This document shows, piece after piece, positions 8,865 through 17,041 of a DNA stretch of 64,000 nucleotides; position 1 is the stretch's first letter; the number at the start of each line of letters is the position of its first letter. Below the pieces are notes generated by a model that did no database searches, was not told where the DNA came from, and worked only from the letters and a program-made list of their open reading frames with translations. The stretch is from an uncultured Lachnospiraceae bacterium (GTDB taxonomy: Bacteria > Bacillota > Clostridia > Lachnospirales > Lachnospiraceae): positions 1-64,000 of the forward strand of contig CANPUE010000005.1 in the NCBI GenBank assembly GCA_947577185.1. Direction: 5' to 3'. The position numbers and the translations under genes are program-made.

Positions 8865-8908
8865 GGCAGCGATTATCTTAACAGACAATCAGCTGCCTTT
8901 TTTTACTT
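8865..8908 (+). terminator. Rho-independent terminator, left copy of a repeated pair
   Basis: GGCAGCGATTATCT pairs, with one bulge, with AGACAATCAGCTGCC, followed by TTTTTTT. An almost identical hairpin lies at 14748-14786, on the other side of the two-component/ABC transporter block. Confidence 0.8.
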
Positions 8909-9116
8909 TGCGCAGCCAACGAAAAGCTGGGAACCACCAGTCGAACAGATTTCCCGGTCTTTCAACGGTAATGTTTTCTCTGCTTTGTTGCCAGCTTTTG
9001 TTCTAACATATATAATCATATTTATAGATTTTGAAAAGAGAATAAAAATGATATGGATATATTATATGTAAAGAAGCAGACGAATGGGTATGTGGGAGAA
9101 AGAAAGGAGCAGGATT

Positions 9117-9800
9117 ATGAGTAAGATATTATTGCTGGAAGATGATTTAAGCCTGATTAACGGGCTTTCCTTCGCACTCTGCAAGCAAGGTTATGAATTG
9201 GAAGTGGCAAGGACGATAAAAGAAGTGGATACTGTTTGGGCAGAGGGAAAGTATGACCTGTTAATCTTAGATGTTTCACTTCCTGACGGTTCCGGTTTTG
9301 AAATATGCGAAAAAGTCCGCCAGACTTCAAAAGTACCTATTATTTTTCTGACAGCATCAGATGAAGAAGTCAATATAATTATGGGACTGGATATGGGCGG
9401 CGATGACTATATTACAAAGCCTTTTAAACTGGGAGTGCTGTTATCCAGAATAAATGCATTGTTAAGACGTGCAGGTGATTTTGGGCAGACAGACACAGAA
9501 ATTCATTCTAATGGTTTAAAGGCGTTTTTGACGCAGGGAAAGGTTTATAAAAATGGAGCGCTTTTGGATTTGACGGCAGGAGAGTATAAGCTGCTGTGTC
9601 TGTTTATGCAAAATCCGGGTACGGTGCTTTCTAAAGAGCAGATTTTAGAAAACCTGTGGGATAATGAGGGAAATTATATCGATAACAATACGCTGAATGT
9701 CTATATCCGCAGACTGCGGACAAAAGTTGAGGACAATCCCGGCGATCCGCAGATGATCCTGACCGTAAGACGTATGGGATATAAATGGAATATTATCTGA
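9117..9800 (+). CDS. OmpR-family response regulator of an ABC transporter module
   Basis: DNA-binding response regulator of 227 aa. The ATG at 9117 is preferred because AAAGGAG lies about 8 bp upstream; a longer frame from 9084 has none. The receiver domain has E8/D9/D10 and phospho-acceptor D52 in LLILDVSLPDGSG, and K in YITKPF. The C-terminal winged helix ends VRRMGYKWNII. It is followed 12 bp later by its kinase and then by an ABC transporter, an arrangement typical of Firmicute systems that sense and expel cationic antimicrobial peptides or lantibiotics. The most probable target is the transporter promoter region at 10.85-11.06 kb. Confidence 0.85.
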   Translation: MSKILLLEDDLSLINGLSFALCKQGYELEVARTIKEVDTVWAEGKYDLLILDVSLPDGSGFEICEKVRQTSKVPIIFLTASDEEVNIIMGLDMGGDDYITKPFKLGVLLSRINALLRRAGDFGQTDTEIHSNGLKAFLTQGKVYKNGALLDLTAGEYKLLCLFMQNPGTVLSKEQILENLWDNEGNYIDNNTLNVYIRRLRTKVEDNPGDPQMILTVRRMGYKWNII

Positions 9801-9812
9801 TGGGGTATTTTT

Positions 9813-10847
9813 ATGAGAATATTTACAAACAAAAGTATTAAGATACTGTTTATCGGAATGTCCCTGTTTTTATTTTGCAATGCGATTCTGTCACAGGTTA
9901 TATTGTGGGGATTTCACGGAAATCGCCCGCTTGCACTCTTTATTCTTTCTTTGTTCATGGGATGTGGGATTCTGCTTCTCTGCTTCTGCTACTTTCATAA
10001 GCAGCATAAAATCATGGAAACAGCAGTGGCAGAAATAGATGATTACCTTATAGGAGATACGGATGCCCGCATTGAATGTGATGATGAGGGTGAAATGTAC
10101 AAGCTTTTCCATTCGGTTAATACGTTGGTGTCGGTATTGAACGCACATATAGAGAACGAGTTTCGGACAAAGGAATTTCTGAAGGATACCATATCGGATA
10201 TTTCCCACCAGTTGAAAACACCGCTTGCGGCTCTTAATATTTATAATGGTATTTTACAAAGTGAAACAGAAAATCTTCCGGACTTAAAGGAATTTACCAT
10301 TTTGTCAGAGCAGGAACTTGACCGCATCGAAGCATTGGTACAAAACCTGCTGAAAATTACAAGGCTGGATGCCGGAGCGATTATACTTGAGAAAAATTTT
10401 GAGAATGTGTCTGACATGATGCATGATATTGAACAGCATTTTGCATATCGTGCAAAACAGGAGCAGAAAGAGCTTATCCTTTCCGGAGATGATGATATTA
10501 TGCTTTTTTGTGACCGTGAATGGATGATAGAAGCGGTCAGCAACCTTGTAAAAAATGCGTTTGACCATACGGATGCAGGAAAGCGTATCTGTGTTGAATG
10601 GAAAAAGATGTCGGATATGCTGCAGATTGTAGTGAAGGATAACGGGTGTGGCATACATTCCGAGGATGTCTATCATATTTTTAAGCGTTTTTACCGCAGC
10701 CGTTTTTCTAAAGATACACAGGGGATCGGACTTGGACTGCCTCTGTCAAAGACGATTGTTGAACTGCATGGAGGTAATATTAAAGTAGAAAGTGTTTTGG
10801 GAAAAGGGAGCGCGTTTATTATAAATATTTTAGAAGTTGCAAAGTAG
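9813..10847 (+). CDS. Sensor histidine kinase with short extracellular loop
   Basis: Histidine kinase of 344 aa. Two N-terminal helices (about 9-31 and 40-60) are separated by only about ten residues, the hallmark of intramembrane-sensing kinases that take their signal from a partner transporter. A HAMP-like linker follows, then HisKA with H132 in ISDISHQLKTPLAA. The HATPase_c domain has N-box VSNLVKNAFDH, G1 DNGCGI and IGLGLPLSKTIV. It probably forms one sensing unit with the downstream FtsX-type permease (inference from family behaviour). The signal is unknown. Confidence 0.85.
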   Translation: MRIFTNKSIKILFIGMSLFLFCNAILSQVILWGFHGNRPLALFILSLFMGCGILLLCFCYFHKQHKIMETAVAEIDDYLIGDTDARIECDDEGEMYKLFHSVNTLVSVLNAHIENEFRTKEFLKDTISDISHQLKTPLAALNIYNGILQSETENLPDLKEFTILSEQELDRIEALVQNLLKITRLDAGAIILEKNFENVSDMMHDIEQHFAYRAKQEQKELILSGDDDIMLFCDREWMIEAVSNLVKNAFDHTDAGKRICVEWKKMSDMLQIVVKDNGCGIHSEDVYHIFKRFYRSRFSKDTQGIGLGLPLSKTIVELHGGNIKVESVLGKGSAFIINILEVAK

Positions 10848-10986
10848 TAAGAAATTTGGTAACTGTTCAGCAGGCATATGTATTTACTGCGGATGCCGTG
10901 AGAAAATGCAGATTTAACCAAACTTGTTTGTTTTGGAGGAGAACATTACAGAATTGTCGGTTTAGAGAAATATCAGAGTAAGGATT

Positions 10987-11024
10987 GGGTGTTATACTTC
11001 TTTGCAGAAGGAGGAATAACACCC
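10987..11024 (+). promoter_or_regulatory. Leader hairpin enclosing a second ribosome-binding site
   Basis: GGGTGTTAT (10987-10995) is perfectly complementary to ATAACACCC (11016-11024). The loop contains GAAGGAGG, which precedes an in-frame ATG at 11025, 13 codons before the preferred ATPase start. No T-run follows, so it looks more like a translational control hairpin than a terminator. Confidence 0.4.
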
Positions 11025-11063
11025 ATGACTTTATCAGATCAAAAAAGTAACAGGAGGCATAAC

Positions 11064-11747
11064 ATGAATTTATTGGAAGTAAATGAAATTTCAAAAACTT
11101 ATGGAGCAGGGGAAACTGCTGTCCATGCTTTGAAAAATGTCAGTTTTTCAGTTCCGAAAGGAGAATTTGTTGCGGTAGTAGGGGAATCTGGTTCCGGCAA
11201 AAGTACGCTGCTGAATATGCTGGGCGCATTGGATGTGCCTACTTCCGGCAAAGTAATGATTGATGGAAAAGATACGTTTTCCATGAAAGAAAGGCATCTT
11301 ACCGTGTTCCGCCGCCGGAACATTGGATTTATCTTTCAGGCATTTAACCTTGTTCCCGAACTGACAGTGGAGCAGAATATTATCTTTCCGGCACTTTTGG
11401 ATTACCAGAAGCCAAACAAAAAATATTTGGAGGATTTACTGGATGTATTGAATTTGAAAGAACGCCGGAATCATTTGCCCAGCCAGTTGTCCGGCGGACA
11501 GCAGCAGAGAGTGGCGATTGGACGTGCTTTGTTTACCCGTCCGGCTTTAATACTTGCAGATGAGCCGACGGGAAATTTAGACTCGCAGAATACCAGCGAA
11601 GTGATTGCGCTGTTAAAAGAAGCATCAAAGAAGTATGAGCAGACAATTATTATGATTACACACAGCCGCAGTATTGCACAGACGGCAGACCGTATCCTGC
11701 AGGTGTCAGACGGAGAACTTACTGATTTAGGGAGGTGCAGGGAATGA
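11064..11747 (+). CDS. ABC transporter ATP-binding protein (MacB/LolD type)
   Basis: ATPase of 227 aa. The start at 11064 has AGGAGG (11052-11057) and gives the usual family N-terminus MNLLEVNEISKTYG. Walker A is GESGSGKST, the Q-loop lies in FIFQAFNL, the signature is LSGGQQQR, Walker B is ALILADEPTGNLD, and the H-loop is MITHS. The sequence belongs to the MacB/LolD/BceA group, which pairs with FtsX-fold permeases and moves substrates out of the membrane rather than importing them. Its stop overlaps the permease start as ATGA, so the two are translationally coupled. Confidence 0.93.
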   Translation: MNLLEVNEISKTYGAGETAVHALKNVSFSVPKGEFVAVVGESGSGKSTLLNMLGALDVPTSGKVMIDGKDTFSMKERHLTVFRRRNIGFIFQAFNLVPELTVEQNIIFPALLDYQKPNKKYLEDLLDVLNLKERRNHLPSQLSGGQQQRVAIGRALFTRPALILADEPTGNLDSQNTSEVIALLKEASKKYEQTIIMITHSRSIAQTADRILQVSDGELTDLGRCRE

Positions 11748-14074
11748 AAAGTTATTTAAGCCTTGTACCTATTTCGGGAAAGGTGCGGAAACGGCAGAAT
11801 CGTATGACGATTTTCTGTGTTATTATTTCCGTGCTGCTTGTGACTACGATTTTCAGTGTGGCAGATATGTTTATTCGGACACAAAGTGGAGGGCTGCAGC
11901 AGAAACATGGAAACTGGCATATCCGGTTGGAAAATATCTCTCAGGACACAGCAGAAGAAATCAGTCGGCATCCGGATGTTGCAACCATCGGCTGGTCAGA
12001 AACATTTAACACAGACGCAGACCAGCCTTACTATATCGGAGAGAAAAAAGCTGCATTATACGGCACTGACAGTATTTATCTGGCAGAACTGGTTAACGCC
12101 CTTGAAGAAGGCAGTCTGCCGCAGAGTGACAATGAGATTATGCTTAGTTCCAATGCAAAACTTGCGTTAGATGTAAAGATTGGTGATCAGGTAACAATAA
12201 AGACACCTTCGGGGAATACGGATTTTACGGTATGCGGTTTTGGGTCGGATGACGCAGAATATTATCAGGGGCAGACCTATCTGGTTGCTGTATATATGAC
12301 GCGGGATGCGTATCTTTCAATCGTGGAGCAAAACAATATTCCGATCAACCCAATCTACTATATTCGATTTCGGGATGTGTCAAAGGCATCCGGTATCACC
12401 TCGGAAATCAGACAGCAGTATGATCTGCCGGAGGAAGATATTTCGGAAAATACAGCAATTATGGGTCTTGCCGGGCAAAGCAGCAATGAATCTATGAAGA
12501 ATATTTACGGAATAGCGGCAATCTTGTTCGTTATAGTATTATTGGCCGGCGTATTGATGATTTCCGGCAGTATGAACAGCAATGTAGCGCAGCGGACAAA
12601 ATTTTTTGGAATGATGCGCTGTATTGGTGCAAGCCGCCAGCAGATTATCCGGTATGTACGGCTGGAAGCGTTACATTGGTGCAAAACGGCAGTTCCTGTT
12701 GGGTTAATCATAGGTACGGCAATTGAATGGGGGATTTGTGCATTGCTCCGTTATGGAATTGGCGGTGAATTTGCCACTATGCCAGTATTTGCCCTCAGCC
12801 CTGTTGGACTAATCAGTGGGGCGTTGGTTGGAATTGTAACTGTCCTGCTGGCAGCGCAGTCTCCTGCAAAACATGCATCTAAAGTTTCTCCGATAGCAGC
12901 GGTTTCGGGAAATTCGGATAGGGCACTTTCCGTACGTCATATAACAAAACGGAATATCAGAAAGGTTGAAAGGACATTGGGTATTCACCATGCAACAACA
13001 TCTAAGAAAAACTGGTTTTTATTGACAGCCAGCTTTTCGCTCAGTATGATACTGTTTCTCTGTATTGCAGTGGGACTGGATTTTGCGCATGAGCTGCTTC
13101 CTTCAATGCGGTCATGGCAGCCGGATATTACCCTTACCGGCTATGCAAATGAGCGTGTACTGGATCAGAGTTTATGTGATGCTGTCAGTGGGATTACTGG
13201 TGTAGAGCATATTTGGGGTAGTTCTTATATGAAGAATGTTCCGGTTACTTCTTCGCGGCAGGAAGTTAATCATGTAAATATAACGTCATACAGTCAGTAT
13301 ATGCTGGACTGTGCAGAGGAAAGCCTTGTGCAGGGAAATTTGTCGGAGATCTATGGGGACGGCGGCAAGGCTATGACAGTTTTGGATAAAGATAATCCGA
13401 TCAAAGTTGGAGATATCATTCAGGTAGCGGGACAGGAGATTGAGGTTGTATGCGGCATATCCAGTGGGCTGTATCCCGGCGAATATAGCATAATCTGTTC
13501 ACAGGAAACTTTTACCCGGCTGACAGGGGAACAGAATTACAGTATGATAGGAATACAATTAAGCAGCAAGGTTACAGATGAAACGTTAAAACAAATCAAC
13601 AGTCTTACAGAAAGCAATGTTATTTTTGATGATCATCGTCAACGTAATCGGGAAAATGCGAATACCTATCTGGCTGTAAAATTCCTGCTATATAGTTTTA
13701 TGGCAATCATTGCCATGATTACGCTATTTAACATTATCAACAGCATTTCTATGAGTGTAACTGCCCGAATAAAGCAGTATGGAGCTATGAGGGCGGTTGG
13801 TATGGATGGGGAACAGCTTACCCGGATGATTGCTGCGGAAGCCTTTACTTACGCTGTCTCCGGTCTTATCGTCGGCAGTGGCACAGGAATTGTTTTAAGC
13901 CGCTTTTTGTATGTGAAACTGGTCACACGGTATTTTGGAAGCCAGTGGAGTCTGCCGATCGTTTTGATTGCTATTATTGTTGTATTCGATACAGTTTCTG
14001 CTGCGGCAGCAGTATATGCACCTGCAAAGCGGATTAGAAACATGCCAATTGTGGCAACGATCAATGAATTGTAA
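11744..14074 (+). CDS. FtsX-type ABC transporter permease
   Basis: Permease of 776 aa. The ATG at 11744 overlaps the ATPase stop and has GGAGG 8 bp upstream; a GTG at 11735 lies inside that site and is less likely. Topology is one N-terminal helix (about 20-40), a large extracellular domain, three helices (about 255-375), then a second helix, extracellular domain and three terminal helices. This is two FtsX/MacB_PCD units fused in one chain. Such permeases export antimicrobial peptides, lipoproteins or similar amphipathic molecules. It is longer and differently arranged from BceB, so BceB identity is not claimed. The operon ends at the hairpin around 14097. Confidence 0.88.
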   Translation: MKSYLSLVPISGKVRKRQNRMTIFCVIISVLLVTTIFSVADMFIRTQSGGLQQKHGNWHIRLENISQDTAEEISRHPDVATIGWSETFNTDADQPYYIGEKKAALYGTDSIYLAELVNALEEGSLPQSDNEIMLSSNAKLALDVKIGDQVTIKTPSGNTDFTVCGFGSDDAEYYQGQTYLVAVYMTRDAYLSIVEQNNIPINPIYYIRFRDVSKASGITSEIRQQYDLPEEDISENTAIMGLAGQSSNESMKNIYGIAAILFVIVLLAGVLMISGSMNSNVAQRTKFFGMMRCIGASRQQIIRYVRLEALHWCKTAVPVGLIIGTAIEWGICALLRYGIGGEFATMPVFALSPVGLISGALVGIVTVLLAAQSPAKHASKVSPIAAVSGNSDRALSVRHITKRNIRKVERTLGIHHATTSKKNWFLLTASFSLSMILFLCIAVGLDFAHELLPSMRSWQPDITLTGYANERVLDQSLCDAVSGITGVEHIWGSSYMKNVPVTSSRQEVNHVNITSYSQYMLDCAEESLVQGNLSEIYGDGGKAMTVLDKDNPIKVGDIIQVAGQEIEVVCGISSGLYPGEYSIICSQETFTRLTGEQNYSMIGIQLSSKVTDETLKQINSLTESNVIFDDHRQRNRENANTYLAVKFLLYSFMAIIAMITLFNIINSISMSVTARIKQYGAMRAVGMDGEQLTRMIAAEAFTYAVSGLIVGSGTGIVLSRFLYVKLVTRYFGSQWSLPIVLIAIIVVFDTVSAAAAVYAPAKRIRNMPIVATINEL

Positions 14075-14096
14075 TATGAGTAAATGATAAAAATTT

Positions 14097-14125
14097 GCTG
14101 CACGATGGAAAAGCTGTCGTGCAGC
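14097..14125. terminator. Strong hairpin after the permease gene
   Basis: GCTGCACGA (14097-14105) pairs perfectly with TCGTGCAGC (14117-14125). There is no T-run on the plus strand, but a T-rich tract follows on the minus strand. Confidence 0.5.
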
Positions 14126-14129
14126 AGAA

Positions 14130-14360
14130 AAATCCTTACAACGAACCTTACAGATCCCGGTGAAAAGTTCAAAGATGCCCCTGATGTCTGCGTGGTATTC
14201 ATTTCCAGATTTGATCTCTTTAAGGGCAATCTTCCTTTATATCATGTAGACCGGTATCATATAGGGAAGCCGGAGAAAAGGCCGATCATGGATTTGAAGA
14301 GGTTTATGTCAATACCAAAGCGATAAAAGAAAATCTAATAGAATTGTGTGTGCGGTTGTG
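14130..14360 (+). pseudogene. Rpn-type recombination-promoting nuclease remnant
   Basis: One frame reads DPGEKFKDAPDVCVVFISRF, then DLFKGNLPLYHVDR. After a shift near 14290 another frame reads GFEEVYVNTKAIKENLIEL. These are successive conserved pieces of the Rpn/PD-(D/E)XK nuclease family (formerly called putative transposases), minus both ends and with an internal deletion. Not functional. Confidence 0.55.
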
Positions 14361-14417
14361 GTAAAATAATAACATGAAATAATTTGACAATTGGGAAATT
14401 TTATGGAGGGAGATGTT

Positions 14418-14738
14418 ATGGAAAAATCGATTCAAATATATAGTAAAAAACTGGACAGCTATTATGACTCTGATGGAAGGTTGATACAATACCCATCTAA
14501 AAGACCAATGAGGATTATCGTTCTTATAAAAATTACAGAACAAATGGACGCAAATAGGAAATATACAGAAAAAGAGATAAACGAAATTATCAGGTTGCAT
14601 ATTGCGTTTGGTGATATAGAGTTAATTCGCAGGGAGATGTTTCAATTTAAATTGATTGGAAGACTTAGGGATGGTTCAGAGTATTGGGTAGAAAAGGACT
14701 GGAGAGATGTATATGCAGAATATATCATAGAGGATTAG
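14418..14738 (+). CDS. DUF2087 domain protein
   Basis: Small cytoplasmic protein of 106 aa. The ATG at 14418 is chosen for its GGAGGGAG site; a TTG-started extension from 14391 is unlikely. The sequence matches the DUF2087 pattern: LDSYYDSDGRLIQYPSKRPM, a helix with YTEKEINEII, and IRREMFQFKLIGRLRDGSEYW. DUF2087 usually forms the C-terminal half of transcriptional regulators or stands alone; its biochemical role is not established. It is followed directly by a terminator. Confidence 0.8.
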   Translation: MEKSIQIYSKKLDSYYDSDGRLIQYPSKRPMRIIVLIKITEQMDANRKYTEKEINEIIRLHIAFGDIELIRREMFQFKLIGRLRDGSEYWVEKDWRDVYAEYIIED

Positions 14739-14747
14739 GCGGGTTTC

Positions 14748-14786
14748 GGCAGCGATTATCTTAATGCACAATCAGCTGCCTTTTTT
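14748..14786 (+). terminator. Rho-independent terminator, right copy of a repeated pair
   Basis: GGCAGC (14748-14753) pairs with GCTGCC (14775-14780), followed by TTTTTT. Stem, loop edges and tail are nearly identical to the hairpin at 8865-8908. Confidence 0.8.
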
Positions 14787-14926
14787 ATTGTTTTCTATCC
14801 GGTGACAGCCATGTGTTTATTTTGCAAAATACTTTTCGAAAATACCGGATCCGCTATAATCATTAAGAAGAATCTTTCTGGGAGTCTCGACGAAACAGAC
14901 ACCGGGGCAGGGAGGGAAATAAACAG

Positions 14927-16447
14927 ATGAACAGATTTGAAAATGGATTTGATTCTTTTAAAAAGGCAGTCACTGAGCTGAAGAACAGGAATGAGAACGA
15001 CTTCGAATTAAAAGCAATTATCCTGGATTTTCATCATGCAATTGAAGTTTTGTTTAAACATATCCTGTATTCAAAAGAAAAATACCTGATTTATAAAAAC
15101 ATGAATGAATGGATCAACACAGCATTTGACAGAAAACTGGGAAAGATAAATAACCAGAATAAAAATACTGAATATACGATCTCCTTTGATGAAGCCGTGC
15201 GGAGAGTTATGGTTATCTGCGAAGAACAGATCGATCAATATGCCTATAATGGATTTCTTAATCTGGGCAGATTAAGGAATGCCCTGACGCATGACGAAGT
15301 GGAATTGGATAAACATACAGTGGAGCATATTATAGTGAATCTGTCTCCAATCGTGACATCGATCATGCAAAAACATCTTGCAGAGGAAGAAAAAAGACAA
15401 TTCGTTGATTTTACAGAGTCAGAAATGTATCGGAAAATAATGCGGCAGATGATCGGCAATAATCTGGAATGGCGGATCGTTACGATATCGAGCGCCCTGA
15501 AACTGTATGCCGATAAACAGTATGATAGCTTATCAGGAACTGAGATCAGACATCTGGAATTAATTCTTTCCACATTAAATGTGACGGTTTATGATGAAAA
15601 TATATTGTTTAATATTGATAATGAATACTATGTTACCTATGTTTCTTATCTCAAACAGAGCATTTGCAATATACTCATCGGGTATTTTGATGAAATAGAG
15701 CACGATCATAATCTCAAAGAGATCATAAAAGGATCAAAGATCATGGAAGAGATTATCCGGGAATATCTGATTAATGCAGCCTTATATGTGTATGGTCTTA
15801 TCAACAATGGGAGGGATCTATCATTTCAAAATATAGAAACGATTCATGCAATCCTGGATCAGAATTCTTTTATTAATAACAATGACATCTTTACAGTGTT
15901 GGGGTATATTGGAGAAATCACCAAAGTACTTGTGATGATAACAGGTACCAAAAAAAGAGAGGAACTTCTAAAAAATATATCTCTTGGCGGAGATGATAAC
16001 GATACGGTTCAGCTGGTATTTTCCACACTGCTCGACTGGTTTGTAAAAAACAACTGGTTTAACCGCATAAATTTTAAACAAATGGATGAGGATATTTTAG
16101 ATGCGGTGGAAGCTGACAGGGTATATGAACAAGTTGAGCGCATGATCTGGGAAGATGACTTGTCAGAGGGAATCATTGGCAGATTTGGCGAGTGGGGAAT
16201 TATTGACAGAATAGAAGATGCGTCGGTTCATACATTAATGACAATCGTCAGATCGGATCAGGAGTACATACTGGTATATGATGCTATATTATTGACTCAG
16301 ACCTATTCAGATCATGAGTATTATGATAATGGCAGTACAGAATGTTTTATTAAAGTAACCGGATGGATAGAGAAAGGAAGGTTCGAGATCAGAGAAGCAG
16401 AGTATATAGGAGCGGCAGTTGGTTATAGAAATTTCAGATTTGACTGA
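14927..16447 (+). CDS. Large protein with HEPN-like N-terminal motif
   Basis: Predicted soluble protein of 506 aa that I do not recognise as a named family. The N-terminal ~130 residues are helical and carry HHAIEVLFKHIL, then FLNLGRLRNALTHDEVEL. The R117-N-A-L-T-H122 spacing fits the R-x4-6-H signature of HEPN ribonucleases, and the preceding helix resembles that of HEPN/apea-type domains. The remaining ~370 residues are helix-rich then mixed, with no motif I can name. A TATAAT lies at about 14855, and GGGAGGG precedes the ATG. It stands alone between a terminator and a PerR-like gene. HEPN proteins are often RNases in toxin or phage-defence systems. That role here is inference from one motif. 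Confidence 0.6.
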   Translation: MNRFENGFDSFKKAVTELKNRNENDFELKAIILDFHHAIEVLFKHILYSKEKYLIYKNMNEWINTAFDRKLGKINNQNKNTEYTISFDEAVRRVMVICEEQIDQYAYNGFLNLGRLRNALTHDEVELDKHTVEHIIVNLSPIVTSIMQKHLAEEEKRQFVDFTESEMYRKIMRQMIGNNLEWRIVTISSALKLYADKQYDSLSGTEIRHLELILSTLNVTVYDENILFNIDNEYYVTYVSYLKQSICNILIGYFDEIEHDHNLKEIIKGSKIMEEIIREYLINAALYVYGLINNGRDLSFQNIETIHAILDQNSFINNNDIFTVLGYIGEITKVLVMITGTKKREELLKNISLGGDDNDTVQLVFSTLLDWFVKNNWFNRINFKQMDEDILDAVEADRVYEQVERMIWEDDLSEGIIGRFGEWGIIDRIEDASVHTLMTIVRSDQEYILVYDAILLTQTYSDHEYYDNGSTECFIKVTGWIEKGRFEIREAEYIGAAVGYRNFRFD

Positions 16448-16522
16448 TAAACTGAGACGCCGCGTTTTATGTGGAGCGGCAGTTGTGGGAATTTTCGGCA
16501 GGAATTTGCGAAGAAAACGACC

Positions 16523-16581
16523 TTGACAATATCTTCCAGATCGTATTAGAATAAATAAAATAAATTTAAAATGATTCTAAT
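16523..16581 (+). promoter_or_regulatory. Promoter with Per/Fur-type inverted repeat
   Basis: TTGACA (16523-16528) is followed after 18 bp by TAGAAT (16547-16552). ATTAGAAT (16545-16552), covering that -10 box, is exactly inverted as ATTCTAAT at 16574-16581. TTAGAAT is the half-site of Bacillus PerR boxes. Placement over the -10 box of a PerR-like gene suggests autorepression (inference). The halves are further apart than in a classical box. Confidence 0.5.
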
Positions 16582-16606
16582 TCTTAAAATGGCAAAGAAG
16601 GTGTGT

Positions 16607-16981
16607 ATGACAAAATATGAAGAAGAAATATATCATATCATTACCGCCTCTGCAGAGCATCTGGCAGTAGAGCAGATTTATGATATATTGAAAAAAAAGT
16701 ATCCTAAAGTAGTTATGGCGACCGTGTACAACAACGTGAACAAACTGTGGAAAGCCAGGCTGATCCGCAAAATATCCGTTGAGAATATGCCGGACCGCTA
16801 TGACCGCACTGTTCAGCATGACCATTTGGTCTGTCAAAGGTGCGGCAGACTGAGGGATATTGTTTTTGAGGATCTGACGGATTCCCTGCACAGACAGATA
16901 GGAGGGGAATTTCTGTCATATGATTTAAAAGTCTTATACATATGTCCGGATTGCAAAAAACGGGAAAAGGACCATCAATAA
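16607..16981 (+). CDS. PerR-like Fur family repressor
   Basis: Metalloregulator of 124 aa starting at ATG 16607 (MTKYEEEIYHII); the longer frame from 16571 begins inside the operator-like repeat. The N-terminal winged helix contains LAVEQIYDILKKKYP and MATVYNNVNKLW, the Fur recognition helix region. H-D-H (QHDHLVCQRCG) and a second CxxC (CPDCKK) form the metal-binding C-terminal half with structural zinc. Length and motifs fit PerR, which senses peroxide through a metal-bound histidine and represses oxidative-stress genes. Fur or Zur cannot be excluded. It lies 60 bp before a chemoreceptor gene with a redox-type zinc domain. Confidence 0.85.
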   Translation: MTKYEEEIYHIITASAEHLAVEQIYDILKKKYPKVVMATVYNNVNKLWKARLIRKISVENMPDRYDRTVQHDHLVCQRCGRLRDIVFEDLTDSLHRQIGGEFLSYDLKVLYICPDCKKREKDHQ

Positions 16982-17041
16982 GACAGAGTAAGGCAAAACG
17001 GTGATAAAAAAAGGGTAAATTGCAAAAAGAAGGGGATAATC

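Noticed and set aside
14097-14125. Hairpin as the end of a transposon
   Set aside because: No inverted partner elsewhere and no target duplication. It fits a transcript end between the permease and the Rpn remnant.
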